From: Mallotus nudiflorus
Lineage: Eukaryota; Streptophyta; Magnoliopsida; Malpighiales; Euphorbiaceae
Assembly: GCA_947683625.1 (NCBI GenBank)
Contig: CANTUR010000793.1
Coordinates: 4,216,001-4,280,000, forward strand
Direction: 5' to 3'
Length of the DNA stretch: 64,000 nt
The position numbers and the translations under genes were made by a program. This document shows positions 11,013 through 22,934 of the stretch, one piece after another (the first letter of the stretch is position 1; the number at the start of each line of letters is the position of its first letter). The notes under the pieces are model-generated. The model did not search any database, was not told the DNA's origin, and was given only the letters and a program-made list of their open reading frames with translations.

Positions 11013-12956
11013 TTAACAAAGTTTGTCACATGCTTGCACAAAATAAGTGTAAAAGCCTACCAGATCAGAGGAAGTAACTCTCGACGATCCATGTGATGAC
11101 CTATAAGACGTATTTGCTTGAGGAGGTGTAGGTGGAGGAAAAGTGCCACTAGCCACAGCATCAATCAACTCAGGGATCGACACATCAACATAAGGGAAGC
11201 TATTCTCTAATAGACTCTTAAAGGAGTATCCTATCATTGTAGCAGCAAGCTCATCACCACTAAACTCATGGCCCAAGAACATGTCATCAAGGGGAGGAAT
11301 AGGGACTCTCCTCATAAATCGACCATCCTACCAATGATGGACTTGCTCGCCTAAATACCACACTTTACTAGTAAGGTTAGAGAGTAACACTCATCTCCTT
11401 ATCTCTGCCATGCAATCACCATCTTTGCTATCCAATGTGACCTCACCACCCACCAGAGAAGGAAGATATGTTCGAAAGGCAAGAATGAACAAAGAATCTC
11501 CAAAAGAGAAACAACCAACACAATAAGAGTTAGACATACTTGATCAAGGGACAACTTGCACATATAGTCCCTAGCCACTATACAATCCTCAGTCAAATTA
11601 GTAGTCCTCCTGATCCAGTAAGAATAATGATGAAAGCCATCCTCCAAGAAATGCTTGATGGTCATATGAGGGAGAATCTTGAACTCATAAGCACAGATCT
11701 CTAAGAACTAAGAAGTCAGAAATAACAAACTAAAGACAAAGAGCAAAAACAATAGACACGAGAACTCTTACTCATATCTAACATAAATAAACATTTGCAG
11801 ATACTCGAGCCACCTCGACATGCTGCATCAAGGCCTAAATACATATGGGCAAAAGTAACAGTACCCCAGTAATACCTCGATAAACCATCTAGATCCCTTA
11901 TGACATGCAGCAATTATAGACTACCCATACTCGAAGGGTTCAAAAAGATGACAACACTCAGTAAGTAGAACAAAAAGTAGTGAGCCAACTGCTCTGTTGA
12001 AATAAGATTGTCATCATACATCGTCCATAGAGATGAAACAAACTCAGTGTAATGAGTGAGGTACGAGCAACTAGACTTTATAGGAGTGGCCACCCTAAGC
12101 AACTCCATGGTAAGGCGCCTCCTCGCTACCGCAGAAGAGCACTTCTCCTCGCTAAAGGGAATGGGCTCTCCAGACAAGCTTAAGCTTGTAATAACAATAA
12201 AGTCTAAAGGCGTGATGGTCATCTCCCTAATAGGCAGATAGAAAGAATGCATCATGTCCATCCATTGCTCTATCAGTGTATACATAGTTGATCTGACTCG
12301 ATGTAAGACAAAGCAGTAATAACCCCGTCAAAGCCCTTCCCGATAATCATTTACTTCACACATAATGGAAGACCTTAATAATACATGCTAACCATATTAA
12401 AATTACCAGGAGGCATAGTAATAGACATATGAGGCTACAAATATTAAGCAAACTATCAAACACTCGTACAGTTAATAAATACTAACACATCTTTCTTTCT
12501 GTTATTTCATAGTAATAATAACAAAAGTCGAAAAGAAAAGTTATGGCAAGCACTAGCATACAATCACAATGAGAAAATAAAGCAAGAGCTATTATTTATC
12601 ATCATTCACAATAAAGCTATGACTTAATAAATGGTTACAGCAAGTACTATAGGGTTACAGAGCTATAGCTACAATAAACTCATATGACAAAATAAATAAC
12701 AAGATAGCTAATTAATAAGAGTAAATAAGGACTTACCTAATGATGATGATGAGCCTAAGTCTGAGTCTTCAGACTATAAACCACAAGAATCAAGTTTCCT
12801 CGAGAAAGCCTAGACAATTGAGGATTTTAAGTGCCAGATAGACCATCAGTACTAGTCCTCATAATATAAATCCCTACTCTAGTAGCCTCTATGAAGTTAC
12901 CCTCCTCATCCAAAAAGATATCCTCCAAACCCTTTGGAATGTTGGGGAACTCCATC
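11013..12956 (-). pseudogene. PMD unit 1: antisense plant mobile domain gene inside Tat-1
   Basis: Minus-strand multi-exon gene, antisense to Tat-1. Exon 1 starts at ATG 12956 (MEFPNIPKGLEDIFL) and ends at an AG|GTAAGT donor near 12737. An acceptor TTTGTAG near 12435 opens exon 2, with MTITPLDFIVITSLSLSGEP, DDNLISTEQLAHYFLFYLL and LRDLDGLSRYYWGT blocks (12285-11773). A donor GTAAGA (~11771), an acceptor (~11701) and exon 3 with MTIKHFLEDGFHHYSYW follow, then a donor GTATGT (~11539). The last part ends near 11013. These blocks match the plant mobile domain (PMD, MAIL1-type 'aminotransferase-like'). A stop in exon 1, a frameshift near 12280 and a lost last acceptor mark it as broken. Extra antisense ORFs between pol and 3' LTR are known for Tat-lineage elements. 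Confidence 0.72.
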
Positions 12957-13084
12957 TTTTGTAAAGAAAAATGAAAATAAAGATGCAAAAATAGAGTAGC
13001 AAGCACCCAAAACACGAAAGGGGTCAAGAAAAGTTGGAAAACACTCAAAAAAGTCTAGAGGAAGCCTCCCTAGACCTCTAAAAC

Positions 13085-13125
13085 ATGCATTTAATTAATT
13101 ATGGAGAGGGGAAGCACGTGATCAC
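13085..13125 (-). promoter_or_regulatory. Likely promoter of PMD unit 1
   Basis: On the minus strand an AT-rich TAATTAATTAAATGCAT box lies about 130-140 bases before ATG 12956. The other units have TTATTTAAATGCAT (near 23042-23058) and TTATTTAAATTCAT (near 27288-27304) at the same place. A CACGTG (G-box) sits just upstream at 13116-13121. Conservation across three copies supports a TATA-type promoter; transcription is not shown. Confidence 0.45.
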
Positions 13126-13141
13126 ATGCCCCATGCATAGC

Positions 13142-13205
13142 CATGCACACTTCTCCCCTTCATGCTCTCCTTCCATGCACACTTCTCCCCTTCATGCTCT
13201 CCTTT
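13142..13205. repeat. Perfect 32-bp tandem duplication
   Basis: Two adjacent copies, nearly identical, start with CATGCACACTTCTCCCC. Units 2 and 3 have a single copy, so the duplication is recent. Confidence 0.9.
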
Positions 13206-13588
13206 GTGGTTTTACACTTACTCTGAGACTTTGCACACTCATTTCTCTAGTCCTAAACCTCTATTTGAACATAAGACATACACCAAAATTACATGAAAGT
13301 ACACTAATGAGGACTACATCTATCTAAAGATATCGCGTGCAACCTCACCACTTTTAAAAACTTAACACCTCTCAAAAGAAGAAAAATAGGGAAGAATTAT
13401 TGAAAGGATTCCATGCTCAAAATCATCAAAACAACATCTGCAACATAAATAAGTAATGACATCATCATTACTACATCATCACTACATCATTACTACATTA
13501 TCACTGCATCATCATCGACCAAAACTAAAAGAGAAGGACACATTGCATTAATGACAATGATCATAATAATTTATTGGCATGACATTGG

Positions 13589-14055
13589 AGGAGGTTATAG
13601 TGGCATGATTCTATTTTATTGACACTATAAGACATTATAGTGGCATGATTTTATTTTCCTAACATCGGAAGAGGTTATAATGGCATGATTTTACTCGCCT
13701 GACACGTAAAGAGGTTATAATGGCATGATTTTATTTACTTGGCACCTGAAGAGGTTATAGTGGCATGATTTTGCTCGCTAACACTTGAAGAGGTTATAAT
13801 GGCATGATTCTATTCACTTGACACCTAAAGAGGTTATAATGGCATGATTATGTTCACCTGACACCTGAAGAGATTATAGTCACATGATTCTGTTCGCTTG
13901 ACACCCGAAGTGGTTATAGTGGCATGATTTTATTTTCCTGACATTGGAGGAGGTTATAGTGGCATGATTTTACTCATTGGACACCTGAAGAGGTTATAGC
14001 AACAACATATGTCTATTCACCTGACACCTAAAGAGGTTATAGCGGTAGTACCCCA
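13589..14055 (+). repeat. 40-bp minisatellite of PMD unit 1
   Basis: About 12 units of ~40 bp with core GAGGTTATAGTGGCATGATT followed by CACTTGACACCTGAA. Divergence is mild. It sits between the PMD promoter and the Tat PPT. The same array occurs in units 2 and 3, and a related 59-bp version lies in the minus-strand Tat at 51185-52045. Confidence 0.9.
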
Positions 14056-14179
14056 ACAATCAAATTACAATGACACAATACTTAGGTAATTACCTCTGTC
14101 TTCAGGAAATGATTTTTTTTCATCTTTGCATTTGCTTTATGTGTATTGATACTATCGGTAGGTGGCTATACAACACATT

Positions 14180-14196
14180 TTAAAGTAAGGGGCAAT
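14180..14196 (+). promoter_or_regulatory. Polypurine tract of Tat-1
   Basis: TTAAAGTAAGGGGCAAT directly precedes the LTR start TGTCATTCC. The minus-strand Tat at 50762-50776 has the equivalent GAAGTAGGAGGCAAC. Confidence 0.75.
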
Positions 14197-15951
14197 TGTC
14201 ATTCCTTAAATTTGACTATCCCTAAAAAGGTCCAATAATGAAATGAACCTTCGAGATGACTAGAGTTTGCTCGTTTATAACACCTATAAAGTGTGCTACC
14301 TTAGGAAACCTAACCAATCCCACCGGTGTGCAAAATCGATCATCGAACCATTAAGTTGTGCTCTGATCATATGAAATATGAATTATAGAAACAATCAGAA
14401 GCTTATTCCAAGAAATCCTTTCATAGAACACTTAGCTTGTTAGACCAGTGTTCATTTTGTCGGATTGGAACCCAACTTCATGAAAAAAATGGACTTTTAA
14501 AACTCATTTGGAGGTCTCCAAAACCTCTAAAAGTGGTGCTAGTCTAATACAACCCGAGAATCAACTTGTGTCTCTTAGAAGTGTGCATAAAGCCAAAAAA
14601 ACCTATAAGTGTCACATGCTAAAATCGAAGCCAAATAAGACAAAATAGATTTTGGAAACACGCCCAAAAACCTCTAGAGGTAGTCCTAAAATAGTCCAAA
14701 ATAACTTAAGGATTAGCGTGTATCACTTATAAATGTATGTAAACACCCTTAGGTGTCATACATTAAAATAAAGGCTAAATTTGAAAAAACAGACTTCAAA
14801 AACACGTTTGGAATGCCTAAAATCCTTAGGAACTAACATCAAAAAAAGTCTGCATAAGCCCCAAATAGAATGAGCAACCACGCTAGCCACGTGGGCATGA
14901 CCACACCTATACCCCCTATTCCACATATTTTTCATTATAAATAGACACCTCTACACCCCATTTTGAGCGGGGAGCAAGTGGAAGCACATATACACTTAAA
15001 AATTTATCCAATTGAAGATGTTGGAAACCCTTTTCTAAATAATTTTTGCTCTCCTATTGTCTTTTTCTTAGGAGATTAGATCTCTTTTCCACTTAACCAA
15101 GCCTTATCTTTGTCAAAGCATGCTTTAAAGGTATACAAACTAGCATCATTTTATTGTCAATTTGAACCTCTCAATGAGGAAAGCTTGATAATCCCTTAAA
15201 GCTAAAGCTTCAAAACCCACATAGGCTTAGTCAAGTATGAGGACTACAAAATCATTTTATCGCATTGCATTTTATTTTATTGTTGCTAGCATTTGAGAAT
15301 ATTGTTATGCTTGTGTGATGAGACTGGTAATTTTTCATGCTGCATGAATAATCTATGCTTTATTATGTTTATTTTGTATCATCATTCTTCATCCTCTAGT
15401 TCTGAAACTTGAAACCATATTATAAATATCAATAATGTGAAAAGTTCATATCTTGGAATAAAGTCATCATATTTTCGATCCAATGATGACATCATGCATC
15501 CCCTATATTATTATTATTGCAGAAATAATCACTATGAACATACGTGGTCATCTATATTTTGCTTACTTTTTCAAGTGATCAAGTGTTCATTGCTTATGCC
15601 ATTGTTTATATGATTGAGTAAGCTATATGAATGGCAAATTTACCTTGTAGATTCATCATATCTAAATTAGATTTACTTCATAATCTTTTGTTCCTTTTAT
15701 CTATATTTTATTAGGAAAGCAATGTAATAATAATATCTTCAACTTTATTGTCTTCCATTATCTGATGAATTATATGAATGCTATATAAACTATCATTACT
15801 AAAACTATGATGTTGTGGTAGCTATACATTGAACATTGTATAATGAGAAATAATTAAAAAGTAGATGCAATCCCCAGAACTTGAAAATCTCTACTGGGGG
15901 TAATACTCATTAAGTGACATAATATTGTCTTTTTCTTCTCCCAATTTTCCA
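14197..15951 (+). repeat. Tat LTR (plus), PPT on its left and PBS on its right
   Basis: It starts TGTCATTCCTTAAATTTGAC and ends near CCAATTTTCCA, about 1755 bp. A TATA-like CATTATAAATAGAC is at 14933-14946. A PPT abuts the left side and a PBS-like sequence follows the right side. It therefore acts as 3' LTR for Tat-1 and as 5' LTR for whatever followed, the pattern left by recombination between elements. Its reverse complement occurs at 18932-20774. Confidence 0.75.
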
Positions 15952-15960
15952 AAAATTGGG

Positions 15961-15977
15961 TAGCGACTCCATAAAAT
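15961..15977 (+). promoter_or_regulatory. PBS-like sequence after the Tat LTR
   Basis: TAGCGACTCCATAAAAT resembles the TGGCGACTCC-type primer-binding site (tRNA-Arg) used by Tat/Ogre elements. The minus-strand copies read TGTCGACTC (18911-18923) and TGGTGACTCCAT (61101-61114). Confidence 0.55.
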
Positions 15978-16129
15978 AAAAAAGCATCTTATTCCTCCAG
16001 AGACCAATCATTTGTCCTTATTTGATAAAGTTGCCATGTCCCTCAGAAACAAAACAAAAAGACATTTATGGAATGAATTCACTTAAAAACAAAAAGTGAG
16101 AGATGTGAAAAAAGTCACTCATATCAATT

Positions 16130-17400
16130 TTTCTAGAGTCATCAAGGTCTTGGATTACATTCTTAAGGGTTCTACATGTATCAATGGTATGACTAGGCAT
16201 TTGGTGAAAGTGGTTGAATAAGTTTGGTCAATATAATAGGGTAATGGGCTTAGAAGAGTGTTAGGCTCTTGAGGCTTTATAAGGTTCTTTTATTGAAGTC
16301 TTTAGAATATTTTGGATATTGGGAGGTTGAAGGTTAAGAACTTTCTTAGAACAGATGGTAAATTGTGAGTGTTAGGTTGGATTAGGTTTATTTCTATAGC
16401 TCGTGTAAAGGTGTTTTGGATGTTTTATTGGGTATTATGGTGGAAAGTGTTTTGGATGTTTTATTGGGTATTATGGTGGAAGGTGTTTCTAGCTTACTGA
16501 GGTTCCTCATCTTCAATTATGATTCTAGCCTAATGGAGAGCTCTGAAGTTAGGATAATGAGCAAAGATCAACTATTTTCTGAAGTGTGGTAATGCCCTTT
16601 TGATTATTAGTTCTATCTGTTCATCTTCAGGAGGATGGTTTCTCATTTTAACTACCTTTCCCTACCATCTTATGACATAATTAGAGAAAGCTTCACCGGG
16701 TTTCTATCTCATGGTCTTGAGATCTTTACGAGTAATTTCTAGATGAACTTCTGAGTTAACAGTAGCCAATCACTTTTAATTTTATCCTTGGGGTCAAAGA
16801 ACTATGCTCTTGGTCCTTCCTTTAGTGATATGAAGAAGAATAAAATAATCTAGGATTCTATAAGCTTCATAGCAACCATGGAGGTAGCATATTGCCTTAG
16901 ATGGACTCTAGGGTCCCTTGTTCTATCGAACTTAGTAAAGTTTCATAGTTTAAAATCATCTGGGAGTGGTTCATCTTTGAACAATGCTAGGTAAGTGAAG
17001 CTTTTGGAGCCATGGGTTCCTTTGTCTTTAAAGGAAAATTCCAACTGAGCCATTCTATTAGCCAATAATTTAACCTCCCTTATTGATTTAGGCTTAGTTA
17101 TGCCATCAATTTTTATAGCTTTTAGTACCTTTATGAGATCATGGTAGCAGTCATTGTCATTATTAGCTTTAACTAGAGTACTGAGAATTCCCTTTGCTTT
17201 ATCTACCCTAGGGTGAATAGATGTGGAAGCTTCATTAAATGGTGTATTATTCCTATCTCAGGCATTTTTAGCCTTGATTTGGGTTTGGAAGATTTTGACT
17301 ATAGTACCATCAATGAGCAATTTTTGGATCCCCTCTTTTAGTCTATCTTCGAATTGCTAACAATAGGTATCTTCTTGGTCACTTATGTTTAAACTTTGTA
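16130..17400 (-). pseudogene. Tat-2 gag remnant
   Basis: Minus-strand translation gives, from ~17370 down, FEDRLKEGIQKLLIDGTIVK, then SIREVKLLANRMAQLEF, then FKDEPLPDDFKL and FTKFDRTRDPRVHLRQYATS (about 17010-16880). A DWLLLTQKFI and KPGEAFSNYVIRW-like stretch appears in another frame (16780-16690). This is the Tat-lineage gag (Retrotrans_gag) layout. Frameshifts and stops are frequent. The C-terminal zinc knuckle was not found; the sequence degenerates below about 16600. Confidence 0.6.
16411..16482. repeat. Perfect 36-bp tandem duplication in Tat-2
   Basis: Two identical adjacent copies start with GTGTTTTGGATGTTTTATTG. The matching region of the minus-strand Tat at 58100-58500 does not show it. 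Confidence 0.9.
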
Positions 17401-18910
17401 TTTTTGTACATTTATCAAGGTTAGTTAAATGAATGATGCATGACGTGTGCTTACAAAATAAAAGGGTGAGCATGTATGCATGGAGTGGATGGAAAATCCT
17501 ACAATGAAAGATGATCATTATTACAAGAAACAATGGTTAGTTCATGCTATATACATGTATGTAATGTATTCATGATTAATTTTGAGAATTGGTTAGTAAT
17601 TACTACAAAATAAACAAACCAATCACAAGCAATCTCTCTTCCAACCTTATTTCTCCACAGGGTCATTTAGTTTCTTTCTTAGGTGGGTTTTGAACCTATA
17701 GCCATTAAGGGACTATGGTTTTGCTCTTAGAACTAGGCTGTTTTGATTTATGTTGATTAGAACCAAAGGGTAAATAGAGGAACGATACAAAAATGTACTT
17801 AAGGTAATCACATAATGTCAATGTAGGGGTTAATTGTCGAGCTTCAAATGATGTCCAGAGCTTGTATGCACCTATATGCATAGGACTAAGGTCAATTGAA
17901 AGGAGCTCAAGTTCTTGCCCCCATATCAGTATTTGATATATTTATCAAGAGTCATGAAAGTTATAGTTTGATTTTGTTAACATAAAGGCTCATAATCTAG
18001 TTGGATTCCTCACCTGTTCATTTGATCTGATAAGAATAAATGGATTACATCTCATAGGTTCTGTCATTAAGGGATGTCATTATTTGTTAGTTTGCATAAA
18101 CTATTCAAGTTGAGGTACATAATTCTTATCATCCCTCTTGCTTTAGGCTTGCATAAAGTAGATGAGAATCATGTGGATCTGAGCATAAAAATTCTATGAA
18201 AACTAATATTATGACGTCATTTGGTGATAGACACTAGGAGAGTCATGTCATTTATGAATATTAACTCAAACGAGCAATGTTAGGAAAAGGACACCATGGA
18301 CAGCCTGGTTGAATCCTAGTGGATATTACTACTAGCTTATCTACATGAGCTGAGTTAGGGTGAAAGGCTAATGGTTCCTTTAGTGAGAATGCCCCCATAT
18401 GACTAGGGTTATGGACTCAAGTTAGTAAGTCTAGCATTCTTTTGATAACTTAGTTGCCCTCCCTTAGGACTTAGGTTATAGACTCTGGTTAGATGAGTCA
18501 GGTGAATACATGAGTAAAGACTAAAGGTGATAATACCTATCTTCATCACCCTATGACTTGATTGGAATTATGGTGGCAATGTCAATCAATATTATCGAGG
18601 TTTTAGGGATTGGTGGTGCACGTGTGATGTATAGTGTAAATGCAATGGTGAGGGGCTCTATATGATTGAGTATTACATAATGAGAAATAGTCATTTTCAA
18701 GTTGATTTATCTTACTTAGAAATCTCCAATGCAGTTACCACTGTGAGTGATTCATTTTGCTCTTGAGTGAAAGAGCTTTTTTTAATGCTTACTCCCTCTA
18801 GAACGTTTCAAGAGGATCTTTGTGTTTTATTTCTGAGAGACATGACAACTTTACTGAATAAGGACAAATGATTAGTCTTAAGAGGAATGAGATGCTTTTT
18901 TTTTAATTTA
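17401..18910 (-). other. Tat-2 leader between PBS and gag
   Basis: Non-coding and AT-rich. It is conserved with 59500-61095 of the minus-strand Tat-3 (for example the block ending in TTTTGATTTATGTTGATTA at about 17740-17759 and 59998-60017). I see no coding sequence. Confidence 0.55.
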
Positions 18911-18923
18911 TAGAGTCGACACT
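18911..18923 (-). promoter_or_regulatory. Mutated PBS of Tat-2
   Basis: Minus strand GTGTCGACTCTA lies where the GTGGCGACTCCA-type PBS is expected, just inside the LTR end. Confidence 0.5.
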
Positions 18924-18931
18924 TGATTTTT

Positions 18932-20774
18932 AAAAAATTAGGAAAGAAAAGGGACAACATCATTTCCCTCAACTAGTATAGCCCCTAGCAGAGTTTTTAG
19001 GCTCAGGGGATTGCATCTACTTTTTGACTATTTCTCATTATATGATATTCAATGTATAGCTACCATAAAATCCTAGTTTTGGTAATGACAATTTATATAG
19101 CATTCATACAATACATCAGATGGTGGAAGATAATAAAGCTAAAGATACCATTATTACATTGCTTTCATAATAAAATACACATAAAAGGAAAAAAAGATTG
19201 CAGAAAAGTAAATCTAGCTCAGATGTAATGAACTTACAAGGTTAACATGACTATACATATAGCTTGCTCGATCACATGAATAAAGAGATAAGTAATGAAC
19301 ACTCAATCACTTGAAAGAGCAAGCAAAATGTACACAATCATGTTAGTTTGCAGTGATTATTTATGCTATGATGATATAAGGGATGTATGATGACATCATT
19401 GGATTGCGAACATAATGACTCTATTTTAGAATATGAACTTTTCACATTACTGAAATGTCTAGTGTGATTTCACATTTTGGAACTAGAGGCTACAAAATGA
19501 TGATATGAAATGAGCAAAATAGGGCATAAATTATTCATATAGCATACAAGATTACCAGTCTCATCATGCAAGGACAATAATATTAAAAAATTCTTACAAT
19601 AATAAAATAAAATGCAGTGCGATAAAATAAATATGCTAAAATGATTGTTTAGTCCTTATATTTGACTAAGATTATATGAGTTTTGAAATTTTAGCTTTGA
19701 GGGATTATCAAGCTTTCCTCATCGAGAGGTTCAAAATGACGTGTAGAATAATGCTAGTTTGTATACCTTTGAAGCGTGCTTTGATAAAGATGAGGCTAGG
19801 TTTGGTGGAAGGGAGGCTTAATAACCTAAGAAAAATATGGTGGGAGAGCTAGAACTATTTAAAAGTGGGTTTTAGTGTCTTTGACCAGATAGATTTTTGA
19901 GTGTGTGTCTGTTTTCTTCTTGCTCCCCCCTAAAATGAGGTGTGGAGACACCTATTTAAAATGCAAAAATAAGGAAGAGGGGGGTATATGTGTGGTCACG
20001 CATGCAGTCCTTAGGATGGAGTGCGTGGCCATGTGAAGTGCATGTGACTGTGTGCTTGTGTATGGTTAAGCATGGTCACTCGCACTTTCATGCATTATAC
20101 ACACAATTTAGGGCTTTTTTGGGCTATTATGAGGTTCATTCCTATAGTTTTAGGGTCTTTTAGTCATGTTTATGAAGTCCATTTTGTCTAATTCAGCCTT
20201 AATTTTAGCACATGACACCTAGGGGGCTACATACACACTTTTAGGCAATGCACACTAATACTTTGAGATTTTGGAGTCTTCTGAATGCATTTTTGAAGTC
20301 CATTTTGTCTAATTCAATTTTGATTTTAGCATGTGGCACCTAGGGTTGTTCGTGGCTACACGTGTACTCCTAAGCGATACACGCTAATCTTTAGGTTGTT
20401 TTGGACTATTTAAAGACTGCTTTTAGAGGTTTTAGAGCCTTTAGGACATGTTTCCAATGTCCATTTTATCAAAATCGATTTCTATTTTTCATAAAATTGG
20501 GTCCCAGTCTGATGAAATGAACACCAACTTAACAAGTTGTGTGTTCTAAGAGAATATTGCTTAAAATAAGCCTCTTAATGTTCCAGCAATTCGTATTTCA
20601 TGAGATATAAGTGCAACTTAATGGCTTGGTGATCAATTTTGCACACTGGTGGAATCAGTTAAGGTTTTAAGGTTGCACACTTTAGAGGTGTTATGAACGA
20701 GTAAACTCTAGTCTTTTCAAATATTCATTTCATCATTAAACCTTTTTGGGGATAGTCAAATTTGAGATATGACA
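18932..20774 (-). repeat. 5' LTR of Tat-2
   Basis: Minus-strand LTR starting TGTCATATCTCAAATTTGAC (from 20774) and ending near 18932, about 1843 bp. A minus-strand TATA-like ATTTTAAATAGG is at 19952-19963. It is the inverted counterpart of 14197-15951 and is directly followed on the right by a copia fragment. Confidence 0.7.
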
Positions 20775-21085
20775 ATTATACTTCTAGCAAAGCATATAAA
20801 GTTTTTAATAAAAGAACTCTAGTAGTTGAAGCATCAATGCATGTTGTATTTAATGAATCAAATAGATTTGATCCTAGAAGGAATGTTTATAGTGTTAATG
20901 ATTTTGCATATGTGCATGTGGATGTGATCACTCAAGAAGAAAATACTAGTAAGCCTTTGGAACTTGAAGGTCCAAGTAAGGAGGACAATAAGGAGACATC
21001 TTAACCTATGTTGAAGGATGAACTTCGAAAGGATTGGAAATTCAAGAAAGCTCTTCCTCAAGATCTCATTATAGTAAATATGAAT
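20775..21085 (+). pseudogene. Ty1/copia fragment across the integrase/RT junction
   Basis: The frame at 20775-21001 reads SKAYKVFNKRTLVVEASMHV then VFNESNRFDP, which is the integrase tail of copia elements (SIRE/Maximus-like wording KAYRVFNKRT, HVVFDESN). A stop separates it from LRKDWKFKKALPQDLI (21020-21070), the segment just before copia RT. It then passes without further coding into LTR sequence at about 21085. Only ~310 bp remain. It is the internal remnant of an element inserted in PMD unit 2. Confidence 0.75.
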
Positions 21086-21558
21086 TTAACTAGGATTATA
21101 TTTTTTTATTTAAGTAGAATTATATTTTCTTATTTAAGAAGGATTTTGTTTTCTTATTTAGTTAGGATATTAATTAGGTTTTATTTAGGGTTTCTTTAAG
21201 CCTATATAAAGGCCTAATTTTATATAACCTAGAGGGGATGCAGTCATGGATGATTAATAAAATTTAGAGAGGATTCTCTTAGGTTACTTGGTGGTTAACC
21301 ATGTGAAAACCTTGGTGACTTATCAATCTATAATTTAGATAGTAGATTGTTATGTCTTCTTAATAGCCTTTATTGCTTGTTTGTTATTGTTCAAAAGGTC
21401 AAAGTTTTGATATAGCTTTGGTTGTTTGGACTAACTAAACATGAGGTGAAGGTTTTCTATGTCTGAATTAAAAGTTGATTTGAACTTTCCTTGAGAGCAT
21501 AGGTTTGGTTTCATGTTGAACGGGTTCCTAGAGTAGGTCATCTAATGGGTTCATATCA
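21086..21558 (+). repeat. 3' half of a copia-type LTR
   Basis: It matches the second half of 24851-25784 and of 46191-47059 and ends at TTCATATCA. The next bases ACATG fit the expected target (ACTTG). With the RT fragment on its left it identifies this LTR family as probably copia. Confidence 0.7.
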
Positions 21559-22934
21559 ACATGCACATATAGTCTTGAGCTACTGCGCAATCCTTAGTCA
21601 AATTAGTAGTCCTACTAATCCAATAAGAATAATAAGGAAAGCCATCCTCTAGGAAATGCTTGATGATCAGACAAGGGAGAACCTCGAAATTATAAAACCA
21701 AATCTTTTAGAACTAGGAAGTCAGAAATAATAAACTAAAATCAAAGAGTAAAAGAATAAACATAAGAACTCCTCATATCTAGCACAAACAAGCATCCACA
21801 GATCCTAAGCCACCATGACAGGTTGCATCAAGGCTTGAGTACATATGTGCAAAAGCAACAATACCATACCTTAACAAAGCCATCCAAATCTCTTAAAATA
21901 GGCAGCAATTGTAGACTACTCATACCCGAAGAATTTAGGAAGATAACATCACTTAATAAGTAGAACAAAAAGTAGCGAGCCAACTGCTCTGTTGAAATAA
22001 GACCATCATCATACATGGTCTACATGGAATAAACAAACTTAATGTAACGATTGAGGTATGAGCAACCATAATTCATAGGAGTGGCCACACTAAACAACTC
22101 TATGGTAAGGCACCTCCTTGCCAATGCAAAAAAGCACTCCTCCTCACTAAAGGGAACAGGCTCTCCAAAAAAGCTCAAGCCCATAATAACAACAAAGTCC
22201 AAAGGAGTGATAGTCATCTCCCCAATAGGTAGTTAAAAAGAATATGTTATGTCCATCTATCACTCTATCAGTGCATACATAGCAATCTCACTTGATGCAT
22301 ACAAGTCATAAGACAATGCGGCAACAACCCCATCAAGGCCCTTCCCAATGATCATATAATGGAAGACCATGATAATACATACTAACCTTGTTAAAACTAC
22401 CAGGCAACAAAATAACAGACCTATGAGGCGACAAATAGTAGGTACGCTATTAAACATTTGTACAATTAATAAATAATAGCACATTTATCTTTTTATTATT
22501 TAATAGGAACAATAATAGAAGCTGAAGAGAAAAGCATTATGACAAGCACTAACAGAAAATCACAATAAGAAAATAAAGCAAGAGATATCAGCATTCACCA
22601 TAAAGCTATGACATAATAGATAGTTACAACAAGTACTACAGAGCTACAGTTATAACAACCTCGTATAGTAAAATATACAGCAAGGCAACTAATTAATAAG
22701 CTTAAGAAGGACTTACTTGTAGATGATGATAAGCCTAAGTGTGAGTCTCCAAATTGTAAACCATAGGAATTGGGTCTCCTCGATAAAGCCTATACATCTA
22801 AGGACCTTGAGACCAGATGGACCATTAGTACTAGTTCCTACAGTGGAAGTCCCAACTCCAGTGGCCTCTATGAAGTTAGCCTCCTCATCTAAAAAGATAT
22901 CCTCCAGACCCTTTGGAATGTTAGGGAACTCCAT
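21559..22934 (-). pseudogene. PMD unit 2: antisense plant mobile domain gene, truncated
   Basis: The start is MEFPNIPKGLEDIFL at 22934; exon 1 reaches a CAA|GTAAGT donor near 22716. Exon 2 includes GKGLDGVVAALSYDLYASSE, MTITPLDFVVIMGLSFFGEP, DDGLISTEQLARYFLFYLL and LQLLPILRDLDG (22484-21870). The exon 3 region (about 21590-21700) runs into the copia-type insertion at 21558, beyond which the gene's 3' end is missing. A TAG, a frameshift near YSF/LPIGEM and others break it. The domain order equals units 1 and 3. Function in the host is unknown; the PMD in MAIL1/MAIN proteins is linked to silencing of transposons. Confidence 0.7.

Larger units (their letters stand above)
16056..20774 (-). mobile_element. 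Tat-2: 5' part of a minus-strand Tat/Ogre-like element
   Basis: Read on the minus strand it has LTR (20774-18932), PBS, a ~1.5-kb leader and a gag remnant that stops near 16100. There it fuses with the leader of the plus-strand Tat LTR. No pol or 3' LTR follows. Over 14197-16055 and 18832-20774 the two Tats form a large inverted repeat. Confidence 0.65.
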
